From: Geobacteraceae bacterium GWC2_53_11
GTDB taxonomy: Bacteria > Desulfobacterota > Desulfuromonadia > Geobacterales > Pseudopelobacteraceae
Direction of reading: 5' to 3'
DNA length: 44,238 bases
Assembly (NCBI GenBank): GCA_001802645.1
Contig: MGZJ01000075.1
Span: 1 to 44,238, forward strand
The notes under the pieces are model-generated. The model was given only the letters and a program-made list of their open reading frames with translations. It had not been told where the DNA came from and did not search any database. A program made the position numbers and the translations under genes. This document shows positions 34,556-42,746 of the stretch, piece by piece (within the stretch, counting starts at the first letter, position 1; every line of letters begins with the position of its first letter).

Positions 34556-35704
34556 TTACATGCATTTCCGGAAAATTCCTTCAATATCCTCTCGGGATGC
34601 CGCGCGCGGGTTGGTCACCAGGCAGGCGTCTTTCAGCGCGTTTTCGCTCAAGAGCGGAATGAACTCCGCGGCCAGTCCAAGATTGCCCAGCCCTTTTGCC
34701 AGGCCGATATCGCTGATCAGCTGCCTCACCGCAACCACCGCCCGTTCCGCTGCCGCCATGACTGACAGCCCGGTTATGTTTTCGCCCATCGCCTCGGCAA
34801 TATCCCGGAACTTTTCGGGGCACGCGCTCAGATTGTACTCCATGACAAAGGGGAGAATCGCGGCATTGGTTTCGCCGTGATGCTGATCGATCAGGCCGTC
34901 CACCTGATGGGTCATGGCATGGGTGGCGCCGAGGATGGCGTTGGAAAACGCCAGCCCTGCGGTCAGGCTCGCCATGGACATGTTGGTGTTCGCCTCCATG
35001 TCATGACGGTTGGACACCGCCTGTCGAAGGTTGCGGGAAGCCAGGTTGATTGCTTTCAAGGCATGGATGTCGGTCAGCGGTGTTGCGGCCAGCGATACAT
35101 AGGATTCGACGCCGTGGGTGAACGCGTCTATTCCGGTGGCAGCGGCCAGTTTGCTGTCCATGGTCTGGACCAGTTCCGGATCGACGATGGCAATATCCGG
35201 CACCAGCGACTTGGAGATGATCGACATTTTAAGTTTCCGGGCCGTATCGACAATGATGGCGAACTGGCTCACCTCCGAGCCGGCTCCAGCAGTGCTCGGT
35301 GCGATGACCATGGGGGGGAGGGGATGGCTGATCCTGTTAATTCCCTCGTAATCCTGTAACACCCCGCCGTTGGTGGCCAGAATGGCAATCGCCTTGGCAA
35401 CATCGGTAGGACTGCCGCCGCCCACCGCCACGATGCCATCGCAGCCGGATTCCCGGTAGCGCCGTGCGCCTTCGGTTACCTCGCAATCTTTCGGGTTGGT
35501 GGTCAGCGAGGAAAATATCTCCGTTTCAAGTCCGGCGGCATGCAGGTAATGCACTGCCTGATCGACCCACCCCGCCTTGATCACTCCCGCATCGCTGACG
35601 AGAAATACCTTTGAGGCGCCGATGCGGATAACGCTCTCGCCGAGTTGGCTCAGGGACCCCCGGCCGAAGATGATCTCGGGGGCGACGAACTTGCTGATGT
35701 TCAT
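34556..35704 (-). CDS. Iron-containing alcohol dehydrogenase (group III)
   Basis: This 382-residue Fe-ADH family enzyme interconverts an alcohol and an aldehyde with NAD(P)H. Present are the nucleotide motif GGGSPTDVAKA, STAGAGSEVSQFAII, IDAFTHGVESYVS and the metal-ligand region ATHAMTHQVDG...HGETNAAILP, which supplies the Asp/His ligands. I chose ATG 35704 (MNISKFVAPEIIFG) behind AAGGAG at 5 bases; an in-frame upstream start would add 15 residues without family similarity. It is followed directly by the histidine kinase gene, so the two-component system may respond to its substrate. Substrate not predictable. Confidence 0.93.
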   Translation of the reverse strand: MNISKFVAPEIIFGRGSLSQLGESVIRIGASKVFLVSDAGVIKAGWVDQAVHYLHAAGLETEIFSSLTTNPKDCEVTEGARRYRESGCDGIVAVGGGSPTDVAKAIAILATNGGVLQDYEGINRISHPLPPMVIAPSTAGAGSEVSQFAIIVDTARKLKMSIISKSLVPDIAIVDPELVQTMDSKLAAATGIDAFTHGVESYVSLAATPLTDIHALKAINLASRNLRQAVSNRHDMEANTNMSMASLTAGLAFSNAILGATHAMTHQVDGLIDQHHGETNAAILPFVMEYNLSACPEKFRDIAEAMGENITGLSVMAAAERAVVAVRQLISDIGLAKGLGNLGLAAEFIPLLSENALKDACLVTNPRAASREDIEGIFRKCM

Positions 35705-35741
35705 GGTTACTCCTTGCCGGTGTGGTGACTGTTCAGGATGG

Positions 35742-35778
35742 TGTTCCATTTTAGGGCCATGTGCGCCGGAATGGAACA
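35742..35778. other. Inverted repeat between CinA-like and alcohol dehydrogenase genes
   Basis: TGTTCCATT at 35742-35750 and its exact complement AATGGAACA at 35770-35778 are separated by 19 bases in the 89-base gap. It could be an operator for the dehydrogenase-kinase-regulator operon or a weak terminator of the preceding gene. There is no T-run. Confidence 0.35.
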
Positions 35779-35793
35779 GTTTTGTTGCTGGAG

Positions 35794-36621
35794 CTATCTG
35801 TTCGCTTTATCTCTGTGATCGATGCCGAGTGCGGTCAGACCGGCTTTCAGGTCAGCCATGGCTGCCTGAAGCAGAGGTGCCAGTGCCGCTTCGTCCTGCC
35901 CGGTCGCGTTGAGAGTGATGTCGAGTTCGCTGTTTTCATCGATGGTGGCGGCCAGGGATTTGATGTACACGGCCGGATGATCGTTCGCCACCCTGCTGAG
36001 TACCGGTTCCATCAGCGACTCGTCGTTGCACTGGACCGTTATGGTCCGGAGCAGGGAGAGGCCGCTTTTGAAGGTAGTCCGGAGAAACGGCTGGAGTGAG
36101 GTCGTGAAGATTCCTTTCAGTTCCGACGGGACGCCGGGGAGGCAGATGATGGTGGTCGAACCGCTTTCAATCATGACCGCCGGAGCGGTGCCGACCGGGT
36201 TGTGGAGCGGATGGGCGCCTGCCGGAAACCAGGCCATTTTTTCCCGCGCCGGATTGAGACCACCCTGGCTGAGAGAGCCCTGTGCAGCCAGCTCATCGTA
36301 ACGGTCGCGAATCATCATCAGGGCAGCGTCGTGGGGGGCCAGCTTGCGGTCAAGCCCCTGAGCCAGGGCCTCAAGGGTCAGGTCGTCGGCGGTGGGGCCG
36401 AGTCCGCCGGAGGTGATGATCACCCGTGGCGCCCGGACGAGCGCAGCCCGGATCTCGTCCGCGATGACCGGAGCCGTATCGCGCAGCAGCGTCGCCCGGA
36501 CCACCTGCCCGCCAAGAGCGTTGAGTTCGCGGCAGAGCCAGTGGGTGTTGGTATCCTGAATCTCGCCGATAAGCAATTCGTTGCCGATGATGAACAGTTC
36601 TACGGTGAGCGGTGTTGTCAT
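35794..36621 (-). CDS. CinA/MoaB-like molybdopterin-binding domain protein (short form)
   Basis: The 275-residue protein has the COG1058 domain: VELFIIGNELLIGEIQDTN at the N-terminus, SGGLGPTADDLT in the pterin-binding core, and LPGVPSELKGIF further on. Full CinA has a C-terminal PncC nicotinamide mononucleotide amidohydrolase domain; that part is absent here, and the remaining 100 residues match the short CinA-like group thought to have ADP-ribose or CoA pyrophosphatase activity. I chose ATG 36621 behind AAAGGAG with 8 bases between; the longer frame runs into a repeat element. The biological role is uncertain. Confidence 0.85.
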   Translation of the reverse strand: MTTPLTVELFIIGNELLIGEIQDTNTHWLCRELNALGGQVVRATLLRDTAPVIADEIRAALVRAPRVIITSGGLGPTADDLTLEALAQGLDRKLAPHDAALMMIRDRYDELAAQGSLSQGGLNPAREKMAWFPAGAHPLHNPVGTAPAVMIESGSTTIICLPGVPSELKGIFTTSLQPFLRTTFKSGLSLLRTITVQCNDESLMEPVLSRVANDHPAVYIKSLAATIDENSELDITLNATGQDEAALAPLLQAAMADLKAGLTALGIDHRDKANR

Positions 36622-36649
36622 GTGTGCGGCTCCTTTATAATTCGCTGCT

Positions 36650-36764
36650 AGTCCCTTCTCCCTCAGGGAGAAGGTGGCCGAAGGCCGGATGAGGGGGCAG
36701 CCGTGCAGCATAAGCCAACACTTGTCCCCCTCACCCTAGCCCTCTCCCTCATGGAGAGGGGACT
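36650..36764. repeat. 115-bp GC-rich inverted-repeat element
   Basis: Ends AGTCCCTTCTCC and GGAGAGGGGACT match as inverted repeats at 11 of 12 bases. Inside are a perfect CCTTCTCCCT/AGGGAGAAGG hairpin, a GGCC-GAA-GGCC hairpin and CCCTCTCCCTCATGGAGAGGG. It fills most of the gap between the Nfn-type and CinA-like genes. This type of repeat is widespread in bacterial genomes. Confidence 0.75.
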
Positions 36765-36815
36765 GTTTGATCACAAAAACGGAAGAATAGTACCAACCAG
36801 ATTTTTTTACTCAGG

Positions 36816-39077
36816 TTAATTCACTGCACCGGTGAGGTACGTATTAATCGCCGACGCAACCTGCTTGCCGTCACCCATGGCGAGGATGACCGTGGCTCCG
36901 CCGCGCACGATGTCACCGCCGGCAAAGACGCCGGGAATGCTGGTGACGCCGGTGTCATCCACCGCAATATTGCCCCATTTGTTAAGCTTCAGATCCGGGG
37001 CGGTGGCGGTCAGGAGCGGGTTGGCGCCCGTGCCTGCCGCGTTCACCACCACATCTACCGCTATATCATGCTCGGAACCGGCCACGGGTACCGGCTTGCG
37101 CCGCCCCGATTCATCCGGCGGTCCCAGCTCCATGCGCTGACAGCGGAGCGTTGCCGCCCATCCTTCCTTGTTGCCGATGATCGCCAGGGGGGCGGTCAGC
37201 ATGACGAATTCGACCCCTTCCTCCTTGGCGTGTTTGATCTCTTCCACCCTGGCAGGCATCTCTGCTTCGCTGCGGCGATAAATGATCATGGCATGCTCCG
37301 CGCCCAGTCGGCGCACGGTGCGGACGCAGTCCATGGCCGTATTGCCGCCACCGATGACTGCGACCCGGCGCCCGGGAATAATGGGCGTGGCCGAGCCGGG
37401 GGTGCGTCCCGCCTCCATCAGGTTGACGCGGGTAAGCAGTTCGTTGGCCGAATACACCCCCTTCAGGTTTTCTCCGGGGATGTTGAGCATGGTCGGCAGA
37501 CCTGCGCCATTGGCAATGAAGACCGCATTGAAGTCATCAGATAGCTGGGCGAGCGTCAGGGTCTTGCCGATGATGACATTGCATTCGATCGTTACCCCCA
37601 GGTCAAGCAGGCGTGCTACTTCGGTGTCGATAATGTCTTTAGGGAGGCGAAATTCTGGAATGCCGTAACGGAGCACACCGCCGGTGTCATGGAGCGCCTC
37701 GAAAATGGTAACTGCGTGCCCGTGACGGGCCAGTTCCCCTGCGGCGGTCAGGCCGGCAGGCCCGCAGCCGACGATGGCGACGCGTTTGCCGCTGGCGGGA
37801 GGAAGTTGTTCGCGGGGAAGTTCTGAAGCATTGGCCATGGCCCAGTCGGCCACGAAACGCTCCAGATAGCCGATGGCAACCGCGTCCCCCTTTACGCCGC
37901 AGACGCACTGCGCCTCGCACTGGGTTTCCTGGGGGCAGACACGGCCGCAGACCGCGGGAAGGGCATTGTCACCCTGCAGAATACGGGCTGCCTCGGGAAG
38001 GTTTTCAGCGGCCAGGGCGCTGATGAACTCCGGAATTGAAACTCCGACCGGACACCCGTTTACGCAGGGGCGATGCTTGCACTGAATGCAGCGCTGTGCC
38101 TCCCGTACCGCCTGATCGTAGCCGAGGCCCAGGTTGACCTCGTCGAACGTGCGGCTCCGAACCTCTGCCTCGCGTTCCGGCATATGTACGCGGGGTATGG
38201 CCAGACGATCTTTGACACTGAGCGTCTCACGCGGTGCCTCACAGGTCAGACGGCACTCGTCGGCGGCATGACGCGCCAGTTCCTCAAAGTTGCGATAAGT
38301 CGTGAGGCGGTCGGACAGGCTGTCAAAATCCACCAGATGGCCGTCGAACTCCGGGCCGTCCACGCAGGCGAATTTTGCGACACCGCTGACCACGACCCGG
38401 CAGCCGCCGCACATGCCGGTGCCGTCGATCATGACCGGGTTGAGGCTGACGACCGTTTCAATGCCGTGGGGACGGGTCAGTTCTGCCACTGCCCGCATCA
38501 TCGGCACCGGGCCGACCGCCACCACCAGCTGTGGGGCACGCTCCGGATCGGCAATCAGGTCAGCCAGTTCGGCGGTTACAAACCCTTTGCGCCCGACGCT
38601 GCCGTCTTCGGTGGTGATACGGACCGATTCGGAAAGCGCCGCCAGTTCATCGGCCAGAATGATGTACTGGCTTGAGCGGCCGCCGATGATGGTGGTCACC
38701 TGGTTGCCTGCCGCAGCCAATGCCTTGACCAGCGGATAGAGTACCGCCGTGCCGACACCGCCGCCGACGCAGGCTACCCGCCCCCGCTTTTCTATGTGGG
38801 TCGGCTGCCCTAGCGGCCCGGCCACATCGCGGATGAATCCCCCTTGCGGAATGGCAACGATCTTGCGGGTGGATGCCCCGATCGCCTGAATAAAGAGGGT
38901 GATGGTACCGGAGAGCGGGTCGGCATCGCCGATAGTAAGGGGAATCCGTTCGTCGCCCTGGTCGGCGCGGACGATGACAAACTGCCCCGCCTTGCGCGCA
39001 GCAGCCACCCGTGGCGCCTGAACCACCATGCGGTGGAGATTCGGTGCAAGGATATCGTTACTGAGTACTTTAAACAT
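36816..39077 (-). CDS. Fused NfnBA/SudBA-type NAD(P)H:ferredoxin oxidoreductase
   Basis: The 753-residue flavoprotein combines both subunits of the NfnAB/sulfide-dehydrogenase family in one chain. Residues 1-280 are a ferredoxin-NADP reductase-like part ending in a [2Fe-2S] site (GMCGGCRVVV...FACVDGPEF). Residues about 300-753 are a glutamate-synthase-small-subunit-like part with Fe-S cysteines (CIQCKHRPCVNGCP, CGRVCPQETQCEAQC), FAD motif VGCGPAGLTAAGELA and NADPH motif IGGGNTAMDCVR. Family members couple NADPH, NADH and ferredoxin by electron bifurcation, or reduce polysulfide. In most organisms these are two genes. It lies in a co-directional set with etfBA and an EMO-like protein, fitting a role in balancing electron carriers. 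Confidence 0.9.
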   Translation of the reverse strand: MFKVLSNDILAPNLHRMVVQAPRVAAARKAGQFVIVRADQGDERIPLTIGDADPLSGTITLFIQAIGASTRKIVAIPQGGFIRDVAGPLGQPTHIEKRGRVACVGGGVGTAVLYPLVKALAAAGNQVTTIIGGRSSQYIILADELAALSESVRITTEDGSVGRKGFVTAELADLIADPERAPQLVVAVGPVPMMRAVAELTRPHGIETVVSLNPVMIDGTGMCGGCRVVVSGVAKFACVDGPEFDGHLVDFDSLSDRLTTYRNFEELARHAADECRLTCEAPRETLSVKDRLAIPRVHMPEREAEVRSRTFDEVNLGLGYDQAVREAQRCIQCKHRPCVNGCPVGVSIPEFISALAAENLPEAARILQGDNALPAVCGRVCPQETQCEAQCVCGVKGDAVAIGYLERFVADWAMANASELPREQLPPASGKRVAIVGCGPAGLTAAGELARHGHAVTIFEALHDTGGVLRYGIPEFRLPKDIIDTEVARLLDLGVTIECNVIIGKTLTLAQLSDDFNAVFIANGAGLPTMLNIPGENLKGVYSANELLTRVNLMEAGRTPGSATPIIPGRRVAVIGGGNTAMDCVRTVRRLGAEHAMIIYRRSEAEMPARVEEIKHAKEEGVEFVMLTAPLAIIGNKEGWAATLRCQRMELGPPDESGRRKPVPVAGSEHDIAVDVVVNAAGTGANPLLTATAPDLKLNKWGNIAVDDTGVTSIPGVFAGGDIVRGGATVILAMGDGKQVASAINTYLTGAVN

Positions 39078-39129
39078 GTGTCTCTACCTCTCTGATGAGA
39101 TTATTTGTTGATTTGTCTAGATTCACAGA

Positions 39130-39205
39130 CAACCCCCCTTAATCCCCCCTTGTCAGGGGGGAGACTTAAGCTCCTCCCCTGATAAGGGGAGGCGGGGAGG
39201 GGTTG
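39130..39205. repeat. 76-bp two-hairpin element, copy 1
   Basis: CAACCCC/GGGGTTG ends enclose CCCCCCTTGTCAGGGGGG and TCCCCTGATAAGGGGA hairpins. It ends 3 bases before the radical SAM stop codon. It has the same length and layout as the copies at 40576 and 42662. Confidence 0.88.
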
Positions 39206-39208
39206 GCT

Positions 39209-40549
39209 CTAATCAAGACAACGAAAAACTCCGGAACTCCAGAGGCAACTGCCGCATGGTTCCGTATTGGCGTAACAGTCCTGTTCAAAGCCGTCATCCC
39301 GGACCAGGTCGCACGGGGAACTGTTGCAGTCTGAACAGGAGGGGTAGTTGTGGCGCAGGACGTTTTCCCGGTACGAGCGGAACGAGTCGCTGTTCCAGAT
39401 GTCCTCTGCCCTGTCCGCAGCAACAGTGCCGAAAACCCGCGGCTGTACGGGGTGCTGCCAGCCGTTGGCAAACGAATGGCAGGTATGCCAGAGCTGATAG
39501 CAGGGGTGCATGGCGCCGTCGTGGGAGATGAATGCCGCGCCCTGCTCGACAAAGCCGCAGCTGCGGTTCCCGCGCGGCACTATTTCCGGAAGACTCAGAT
39601 GAAGACCGGTCTGACGGGCGATGTCACGGGCCTGTCCAAATACGTTGTCAACCGCCTCTATTCTGGCATAGTCCATGGCAAAAAGCCGCTTCAGGTCGAG
39701 GGGGATGCCCCGGTTCCGGGCGTCAGACTTCATAATTTCGACAAAATTCAGGACACGGTTTTCCTCGGGACTTCTCCGGTATTTCCAGAGCAGCTCGAAA
39801 TTCCGGGCAATTTTTACCCCGGCAAGCTCTGCCTTGCTGTTCCAGGCATGGTACAGGGAATGCGCCTCATCGCTGCAGGTGTCATAGGCGCATTGGCCGA
39901 GATGCTGTTCATTGTACGGGTGGAGGTGCGAGACGATGGCAAAGGTTGCTCCCCGTTCCGCTGCCCAGCTGAGTGCCGCCGGCAGTTCTTCCAGGTTGTC
40001 GCGCATGACGACGTACTCCACTCCGACCTGAAGATCCGGACGAGAACAGAGGTCTTTGGCTGCGCTGATGGCCGAGAGCGCACGTTCAAGGTCATGCAGG
40101 TAGCCACCGGCACGGATGGAGCTGAACGTCGAAGGGGTTACGCCATCCATCGAAAGGCATATTTTATCAAGTCCGGCAGCAACAAGCGTTGTGGCACGTA
40201 GGTTGTTAAGAAGCAGACCGTTGCTCTGAAAGCCGATCCATCCGTGGTCAGGCATCAGCTTTTTTGCCGTGGCAATATAGATTTCCAGATGCGGATTGAG
40301 CAGCGGTTCTCCGATCCCGTTCAGCACCAGCGCGTCGAGGTGCGGAAATATCTCTTTCAGGGCGGCAAAGGTGTCAGGCTCCAGATCTCCGTCAGCGTTG
40401 CCCCCGCTCCGGTTCTGTTTTGGGCACATGACGCAGTTCAGGTTGCAGCGGCTGGTGGTTTCAACAAACAGTTTCGATGGATACTCCCGGAAAGCCGGGG
40501 CTATCGATGGTTCTGTTACATCGCTTTGTGCAGATAAGAGTCCGGACAT
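39209..40549 (-). CDS. Radical SAM/SPASM domain protein
   Basis: This is a 446-residue radical S-adenosylmethionine enzyme. The [4Fe-4S] motif CNLNCVMCPK is near residue 35, followed by a TIM-barrel core with GIGEPLLNP. The C-terminal third holds a Cys-rich SPASM-type domain (CGFVEQGAAFISHDGAMHPC, then CSDCNSSPC and CGSCLW) that would carry auxiliary Fe-S clusters. SPASM proteins modify peptides or proteins or mature enzymes. No small precursor peptide gene is seen nearby. It lies between the EMO-like oxidoreductase and the Nfn-type gene, separated from both by 76-bp elements, so a link to those redox enzymes is possible. ATG 40549 follows GGAGAATAA. Function unknown. Confidence 0.88.
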   Translation of the reverse strand: MSGLLSAQSDVTEPSIAPAFREYPSKLFVETTSRCNLNCVMCPKQNRSGGNADGDLEPDTFAALKEIFPHLDALVLNGIGEPLLNPHLEIYIATAKKLMPDHGWIGFQSNGLLLNNLRATTLVAAGLDKICLSMDGVTPSTFSSIRAGGYLHDLERALSAISAAKDLCSRPDLQVGVEYVVMRDNLEELPAALSWAAERGATFAIVSHLHPYNEQHLGQCAYDTCSDEAHSLYHAWNSKAELAGVKIARNFELLWKYRRSPEENRVLNFVEIMKSDARNRGIPLDLKRLFAMDYARIEAVDNVFGQARDIARQTGLHLSLPEIVPRGNRSCGFVEQGAAFISHDGAMHPCYQLWHTCHSFANGWQHPVQPRVFGTVAADRAEDIWNSDSFRSYRENVLRHNYPSCSDCNSSPCDLVRDDGFEQDCYANTEPCGSCLWSSGVFRCLD

Positions 40550-40575
40550 TTATTCTCCATAGGATGATGTAAAAT

Positions 40576-40651
40576 CAACCCCCCTCAATCCCCCCTTGTC
40601 AGGGGGGAAGCGTTTAAGCCTCCCCTGATAAGGGGAGGTTTGGAGGGGTTG
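40576..40651. repeat. 76-bp two-hairpin element, copy 2
   Basis: The ends are CAACCCC and GGGGTTG, and the two hairpins are identical to copy 1. It lies between the EMO-like gene and the radical SAM gene on their shared transcript. Confidence 0.88.
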
Positions 40652-40663
40652 GGTTGAAAAATG

Positions 40664-42631
40664 TTACCTAAGCCCCTCGGCAACCACTTCGGCAATATCC
40701 TTAACCATGACATTGCCTGCTCCTTCGTCTTTCAGTGCATCGCCGAACATGGTCATGCAGTAGGGGCAGGAAACGCAGATCGTATCCGGTTTTGTCCGCA
40801 GTGCTTCCGCTGCCCGCTCCCGGTTGATTCTCGTGCCGGTGTGCTCCTCCAGCCACATGCGACCGCCGCCGGCACCGCAGCAGAATGAGTTGTTCCGGCT
40901 GCGTTCGAACTCTTGCGGCGCCTGGCCGGTGGCGGCGGTGATCACGTCGCGCGGGGCCTGATAGATGTCGTTGTGCCGTCCCAGATAACAGGAGTCGTGG
41001 AACAGGATCGTGCCGAAGTCACGAGCCGTTCCATCCAGCTTCAGCCGCCCTTCCTGCATCAGCCGGTTGATAAGTTCGGAATGGTGGATGACCTCCAGCT
41101 CCAGCCCGTACTGACGGTAATCGTTCGCAAGCGTGGTGAAGCAGTGAGGACAATGGGTAATTACTTTGGTTACGCCGCGTTCCTGGAACATCTGCACGTT
41201 TTCCCGGGCCAGACGGTCGAAAGCGAACTCGTTGCCGAGACGGCGCAGGCTGTCTCCGCAGCATTTCTCGTCACGCCCGAGCACGCCCCAGGAGACGCCG
41301 GCAGCGTCCAGGATGGCAGCCAGTGCCACGGTGACCTGCTTGCTGCGTGAGTCAAAGGCCCCGGCGCAGCCGACGTAGAAAAGATATTCAGTCTTGCCCG
41401 CTTCGAACGGCCTCACTTCCCGTTGAGCACTCCATTTGCTCCGTTCGGTCGGGGCAATGCCCCATGGATTGCTGCGCCCCTCGATGTTCTCGAACAGACT
41501 TAACAGCTCCACCGGAAAACGCGCCTCCATCTCCACCAGATGGCGCCGCATCTTGATGATTTTCGGCATCTGTTCGATAAGGACCGGGCAGGCTTCCATG
41601 CAGGCTCCGCAGGTAGTGCAGGACCAGAGCGATGCCGCACTGCTTGCCCGTTCGTCCGTGTCATGAATGAGCGGCACCTCTGCTGCTTCCCCACTTTTCA
41701 AAAGCCGGGCGTTGGCCAGCAGATTGGCCTTGATGGCATGCACAACCAGACGCGGATTGAGCGGTTTGCCGGTTGCGGCGGCCGGACAGGCGTTCTGGCA
41801 GCGCCCGCATTCGGTACACGAGAAGGAATCCAGCAGGTCCTTCCAGGTGAACTCCTCGACACTCCCGGCCCCGAAGCGGTTTCCGGCGGTGAATTCTTCG
41901 CGCGGCTGGGTGTTGGAGCGTTCCAGATTATGGAAAAAACAGTTGGGGATAGCGGTCAGGATGTGCATGTGCTTGCTGTAGGGGAGGTAATTCATAAACG
42001 CCAGCAGCACGGCCGCATGGAGCCACCAGCAGATCAGAGCGATCAGGTGGAGCGTAGCCGTGTCAAACGGTGAAAACAGGGCGGCGACAGTGCGGGAGAC
42101 CGGCATGTAAGAGGCGGTGCTCTCGGTCCCCTGTGCGATTTCGGCGCCATGCATACCGAAAAACGCGAGCATGAGCAGGGCGATCATGCCGAGTATGGCA
42201 AAGGCCTCGCCGGTTCGGGCTCCGTCGTAGGGTGGCGCGACAATCCGGCGCACGACGGCGACGGCAATAGCTGACAAGGCCAGGAATGATACCAGGTCGA
42301 AAACCAGCGCTGATGCTCCATACATGGCAGGAGGCAGCAGGGACAGGCTGATGCCGGGAAAAATGCCGTGAAGAAGGAACTCGCCATTGGCAACGGCAAG
42401 GATCAGGAACGCCCAGAAAATGACGGCATGGTTGATGCCGAAACGACGGTTCAGCACCCGCTTCTGGGCGAATGCATTGTGCAGAGCCGCAGCGATGCGG
42501 GCACCGGTGTTGCTGAAGCGGTCATCGTCTGTTCCGAGCGTGACCAGTCCCAAACGCCGGTAGCAGCTCCAGGCGAACAGGGTGAGAGAGGCAATGAGCA
42601 GTGGTGTGAAGATTATGTGAGTAGCGGGCAT
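40664..42631 (-). CDS. ETF:menaquinone oxidoreductase-like membrane Fe-S protein (EMO/FadF type)
   Basis: The 655-residue protein has an N-terminal NarI-like membrane domain with about five to six helices and candidate haem b histidines (GINHAVIFWAF, LHAAVLLAFMNYLPYSKHMHIL). Next are two [4Fe-4S] motifs (CTECGRCQNACP, CTTCGACMEACP) and two CCG domains (CCGDSLRRLG with HCPHCF; HDSCYLGR with CCGAGGGRM). This matches the haem b-containing ETF:menaquinone oxidoreductase described from Geobacter, which passes electrons from acyl-CoA dehydrogenases via ETF to menaquinone. I chose ATG 42631 because GAGG stands 6 bases before it; ATG 42643 lacks a ribosome site. etfA lies directly upstream. Confidence 0.9.
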   Translation of the reverse strand: MPATHIIFTPLLIASLTLFAWSCYRRLGLVTLGTDDDRFSNTGARIAAALHNAFAQKRVLNRRFGINHAVIFWAFLILAVANGEFLLHGIFPGISLSLLPPAMYGASALVFDLVSFLALSAIAVAVVRRIVAPPYDGARTGEAFAILGMIALLMLAFFGMHGAEIAQGTESTASYMPVSRTVAALFSPFDTATLHLIALICWWLHAAVLLAFMNYLPYSKHMHILTAIPNCFFHNLERSNTQPREEFTAGNRFGAGSVEEFTWKDLLDSFSCTECGRCQNACPAAATGKPLNPRLVVHAIKANLLANARLLKSGEAAEVPLIHDTDERASSAASLWSCTTCGACMEACPVLIEQMPKIIKMRRHLVEMEARFPVELLSLFENIEGRSNPWGIAPTERSKWSAQREVRPFEAGKTEYLFYVGCAGAFDSRSKQVTVALAAILDAAGVSWGVLGRDEKCCGDSLRRLGNEFAFDRLARENVQMFQERGVTKVITHCPHCFTTLANDYRQYGLELEVIHHSELINRLMQEGRLKLDGTARDFGTILFHDSCYLGRHNDIYQAPRDVITAATGQAPQEFERSRNNSFCCGAGGGRMWLEEHTGTRINRERAAEALRTKPDTICVSCPYCMTMFGDALKDEGAGNVMVKDIAEVVAEGLR

Positions 42632-42661
42632 AAAAAACCTCATAATGTAGTTGTGGCGAAC

Positions 42662-42737
42662 CAACCACCCTCAGTCCCCCCTTATCAGGGGGGAAGCCTT
42701 TAAGCCTCCCCTGATAAGGGGAGGTTTGGAGGGGTTA
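42662..42737. repeat. 76-bp two-hairpin element, copy 3
   Basis: This copy has slightly decayed ends (CAACCACCC; GGGGTTA) and the hairpins CCCCCCTTATCAGGGGGG and TCCCCTGATAAGGGGA. It lies between etfA and the EMO-like gene. Confidence 0.87.
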
Positions 42738-42746
42738 AAAATGGAA

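Noticed and set aside
35702-35790. Sigma-54 promoter upstream of the alcohol dehydrogenase
   Set aside because: TGGCCC-N5-TGGAA on the minus strand has correct spacing but lacks the essential GC at -12.
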